Of a stretch of DNA of 6,763 nt, positions 5,725 through 6,763 are shown one piece after another (position 1 is the first letter of the stretch; every line of letters begins with the position of its first letter). Made by a program: the position numbers and the translations under genes. The DNA is from Natronohydrobacter sp. (GTDB lineage: Bacteria > Pseudomonadota > Alphaproteobacteria > Rhodobacterales > Rhodobacteraceae). The notes beneath the pieces were generated by a model. That model was not told the origin of the DNA. It did no database searches and worked only from the letters and a program-made list of their open reading frames with translations. Location: contig SKGU01000217.1 of the NCBI GenBank assembly GCA_007117255.1, forward strand, positions 1 through 6,763. Reading direction: 5' to 3'.

Positions 5725-5732
5725 TCGTGCGC

Positions 5733-6509
5733 ATGACGGAAACGCTACTTGATCAGGCCTGGACCGCGTCAGAGGCCGCGGCAGACGATGACACGCTGCG
5801 GCTGCGGTTCTACGCACGCCTGGTGGAGAGCGAGATGGTGTTGTTGCTTGAGCATGAAGCCACCGGTCATGACATCAGCCCCAAGGTCTTCGATCTGGAA
5901 GATGGTCCCATTGTGCTGGCATTCGACACAGAGGCGCGGCTGACAGAATTTACAGGGCTGCCCGCGCCCTATGCTGCCTTGTCGGGCCGTGCTCTGGTCG
6001 AAATGCTGGCCGGGCAGGGGCTGGGACTTGGGTTGAATCTGGGGGTTGCGCCCTCGTCGCGACTTCTGCCGCCAGAAATACTGGACTGGCTTGCGCAAAC
6101 TCTGGCAGAGCGTCCGGCGGAGCTTACATCCAAGCTGGCGGCGGTACTTCCGCCGAAGGGTCTGCCGGATGCTTTGCTGTTGGCGCTGGACCAGCGCCTT
6201 GCGCGCATGGAGGGGCTTGCGCAGATGGCCTATCTTGTTGGCACCGAAGACGAGGGCGGACGACGGGGGCATTTGTTGGCCATCATCGACGCGGCACCGG
6301 GGGCCGAGGATACGCTGGCGCGTGCCGTTCAGGGCGCGCTTACATTCTCCGGGGTTGAAGCGGGGCTGCTGGATGTCACCTTTCTTGCAGCAGATGATCC
6401 GCGCGCGGCAGAGTTCGCAAGGCTGGGGCTGCGTTTTGACCTTCCTCGACCGCAGCGCAATGCCGCAACTGGCGCAGTTGACGCGAAAACACCCCCGCGT
6501 TTGCGCTGA
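5733..6509 (+). CDS. SseB-family protein, function unknown
   Basis: A 258-residue soluble protein with no signal peptide or membrane segment. Residues about 8-125 look like the SseB N-terminal domain: DDDTLRLRFYARLVESEMVLLL (19-40, broken here only for description), a central PIVLAFDTEARLTEFTG (59-75), and GLGLGLNLGVAPSSRLLPPE (96-115) leading into ILDWLAQTL. The second half (about 130-235) holds an Ala/Leu-rich helix region and ALTFSGVEAGLLDVTFL, then a 20-residue basic, probably flexible tail. The family name comes from E. coli SseB (enhanced serine sensitivity); its biochemical role is not established. ATG 5733 is preferred over GTG 5727 on ribosome-site spacing. It is divergent from the rhodanese and lies 196 nt upstream of rplM on the same strand. 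I am confident of the family resemblance only, from memory of Rhodobacterales homologues. Confidence 0.75.
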   Translation: MTETLLDQAWTASEAAADDDTLRLRFYARLVESEMVLLLEHEATGHDISPKVFDLEDGPIVLAFDTEARLTEFTGLPAPYAALSGRALVEMLAGQGLGLGLNLGVAPSSRLLPPEILDWLAQTLAERPAELTSKLAAVLPPKGLPDALLLALDQRLARMEGLAQMAYLVGTEDEGGRRGHLLAIIDAAPGAEDTLARAVQGALTFSGVEAGLLDVTFLAADDPRAAEFARLGLRFDLPRPQRNAATGAVDAKTPPRLR

Positions 6510-6552
6510 GCTTCTCGGTTCACGCCTCCAGTTGGGCCAAATTGTCCTGAAC

Positions 6553-6576
6553 TTATGGGGTAAAATAATACCATAA
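6553..6576 (+). other. AT-rich stem-loop after the SseB gene
   Basis: TTAT (6553-6556) and GGTA (6559-6562) pair with TACC (6569-6572) and ATAA (6573-6576), leaving a 2-nt GG bulge and a 6-nt AT loop. It lies 43 nt after the SseB stop in a strikingly AT-rich patch (about 6550-6605) within GC-rich DNA. It could be a weak terminator for the SseB gene or AT-rich DNA that strengthens the rplM promoter just downstream. Confidence 0.35.
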
Positions 6577-6620
6577 TTATAACGCATTGTTTTCGTGATG
6601 AAAAATGGGGTGGCGATCGC

Positions 6621-6648
6621 TTGACCCGCTCTGCAAAATCTGTAGAAA
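6621..6648 (+). promoter_or_regulatory. Sigma70-type promoter for rplM
   Basis: TTGACC (6621-6626), a 5-of-6 match to the -35 consensus, is followed by a 16-nt spacer and TAGAAA (6643-6648), a 4-of-6 match to the -10. The AT-rich DNA upstream (about 6550-6605) is compatible with strong initiation. A start near 6655 would give a leader of about 50 nt before rplM. The -35 is convincing; the -10 is weaker, as expected for many alphaproteobacterial promoters. Confidence 0.6.
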
Positions 6649-6657
6649 GCGTCCATC

Positions 6658-6675
6658 CTGCATGATGCCATGCGG
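6658..6675 (+). other. Small hairpin in the rplM leader
   Basis: GCATG (6660-6664) pairs with CATGC (6669-6673) around a 4-nt loop, and a G-T pair and a C-G pair extend the stem to 7 bp. It would sit at or near the 5' end of the predicted rplM leader RNA. Ribosomal protein operons often have regulatory leader structures, but this one is short and could be chance or a simple mRNA-stabilising hairpin. Confidence 0.35.
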
Positions 6676-6705
6676 AAACCGGATTATCCTTTTCAGGGAC
6701 ACGTC

Positions 6706-6763
6706 ATGAAAACCTATTCTCTCAAAGCTGGAGAGATCGACAAGAAATGGATCCTCATCGATG
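6706..6763 (+). CDS. rplM: 50S ribosomal protein L13, 3'-partial (first 19 codons)
   Basis: Only the N-terminus is present: MKTYSLKAGEIDKKWILID, followed by one base at the window edge. It matches the L13 start pattern of alphaproteobacteria (MKT-x-S/T-x-K … KKWxLID). L13 binds 23S rRNA and helps early assembly of the large subunit; rpsI (S9) would be expected directly downstream. ATG 6706 has AGGGA (6695-6699) 6 nt upstream, and a sigma70-like promoter lies at 6621-6648. The call rests on 19 residues but the pattern is distinctive. Confidence 0.88.
   Translation, partial: MKTYSLKAGEIDKKWILID

Larger units (their letters stand above)
5311..5732. other. Divergent non-coding region with inverted repeats
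   Basis: These 422 nt separate the divergent rhodanese and SseB genes and must hold both promoters. Open frames here are Arg-rich, lack good ribosome sites and are probably not genes. Three dyads stand out: CGAAC-gca-GTTCG at 5414-5426, CGCAAG-gt-CTTGCG at 5572-5585, and a long imperfect one at 5638-5664. An AT-rich patch lies at about 5455-5480. I cannot place convincing -35/-10 pairs for either gene, and I see no tRNA or riboswitch-like structure. Confidence 0.5.

Noticed and set aside
5474..5752. Open frame of 92 residues in the divergent intergenic region
   Set aside because: It starts with TTG without a convincing ribosome site, is Arg-rich without recognisable motifs, and overlaps the SseB start.
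5769..6671. Minus-strand open frame of 300 residues opposite the SseB gene
   Set aside because: It is rich in Arg, Gln and Cys, covers the rplM promoter region and shows no protein family features. The SseB frame on the plus strand is far better.

Overview
The window looks like chromosomal DNA from an alphaproteobacterium, most likely of the Rhodobacterales (Rhodobacteraceae/roseobacter type). The reasons are the GC-rich codon use, the central-carbon gene pair pgl-pgi, a lipoprotein and an SseB-family protein that resemble what I remember from that order, and the start of a Rhodobacterales-like rplM. Taxonomy is inferred from protein style, not from a search.

Layout. (1) Positions 3-2320, plus strand: the 3' part of pgl (6-phosphogluconolactonase, 5' end outside the window), then pgi (glucose-6-phosphate isomerase). 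They are separated by a terminator-like hairpin and a short dispersed repeat. (2) Positions 2327-2347: a stem-loop between convergent genes. (3) Positions 2356-5310, minus strand, read from right to left: a periplasmic tandem rhodanese; a YeeE/YedE-family sulfur-compound transporter; a previously hidden 57-residue membrane-anchored mini-protein that overlaps the transporter stop by 4 nt and has its own strong Shine-Dalgarno; and a lipoprotein gene broken by a 4-nt tandem duplication. (4) Positions 5311-5732: a divergent non-coding region with inverted repeats. (5) Positions 5733-6509, plus strand: an SseB-family protein. (6) Positions 6510-6763: an AT-rich patch, a sigma70-like promoter, a leader with a small hairpin, and the first 19 codons of rplM (ribosomal protein L13).

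How the genes work together. Pgl and Pgi belong to the oxidative hexose route feeding the Entner-Doudoroff and pentose phosphate pathways; zwf is probably just upstream of the window. The minus-strand genes form a likely sulfur unit: the transporter would carry thiosulfate or a related sulfur species across the inner membrane, and the exported rhodanese would transfer sulfane sulfur in the periplasm. The mini-protein could be an accessory partner, but its function is unknown.

The most noteworthy items are the mini-protein, the two matching 'GC hairpin plus GAGTATTT...GCAAGATGAA' elements (657-700 and 4318-4370), and the frameshift in the lipoprotein gene, which is explained exactly by one extra GTGA unit. 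I found no tRNA, rRNA, CRISPR array, transposase or phage gene.
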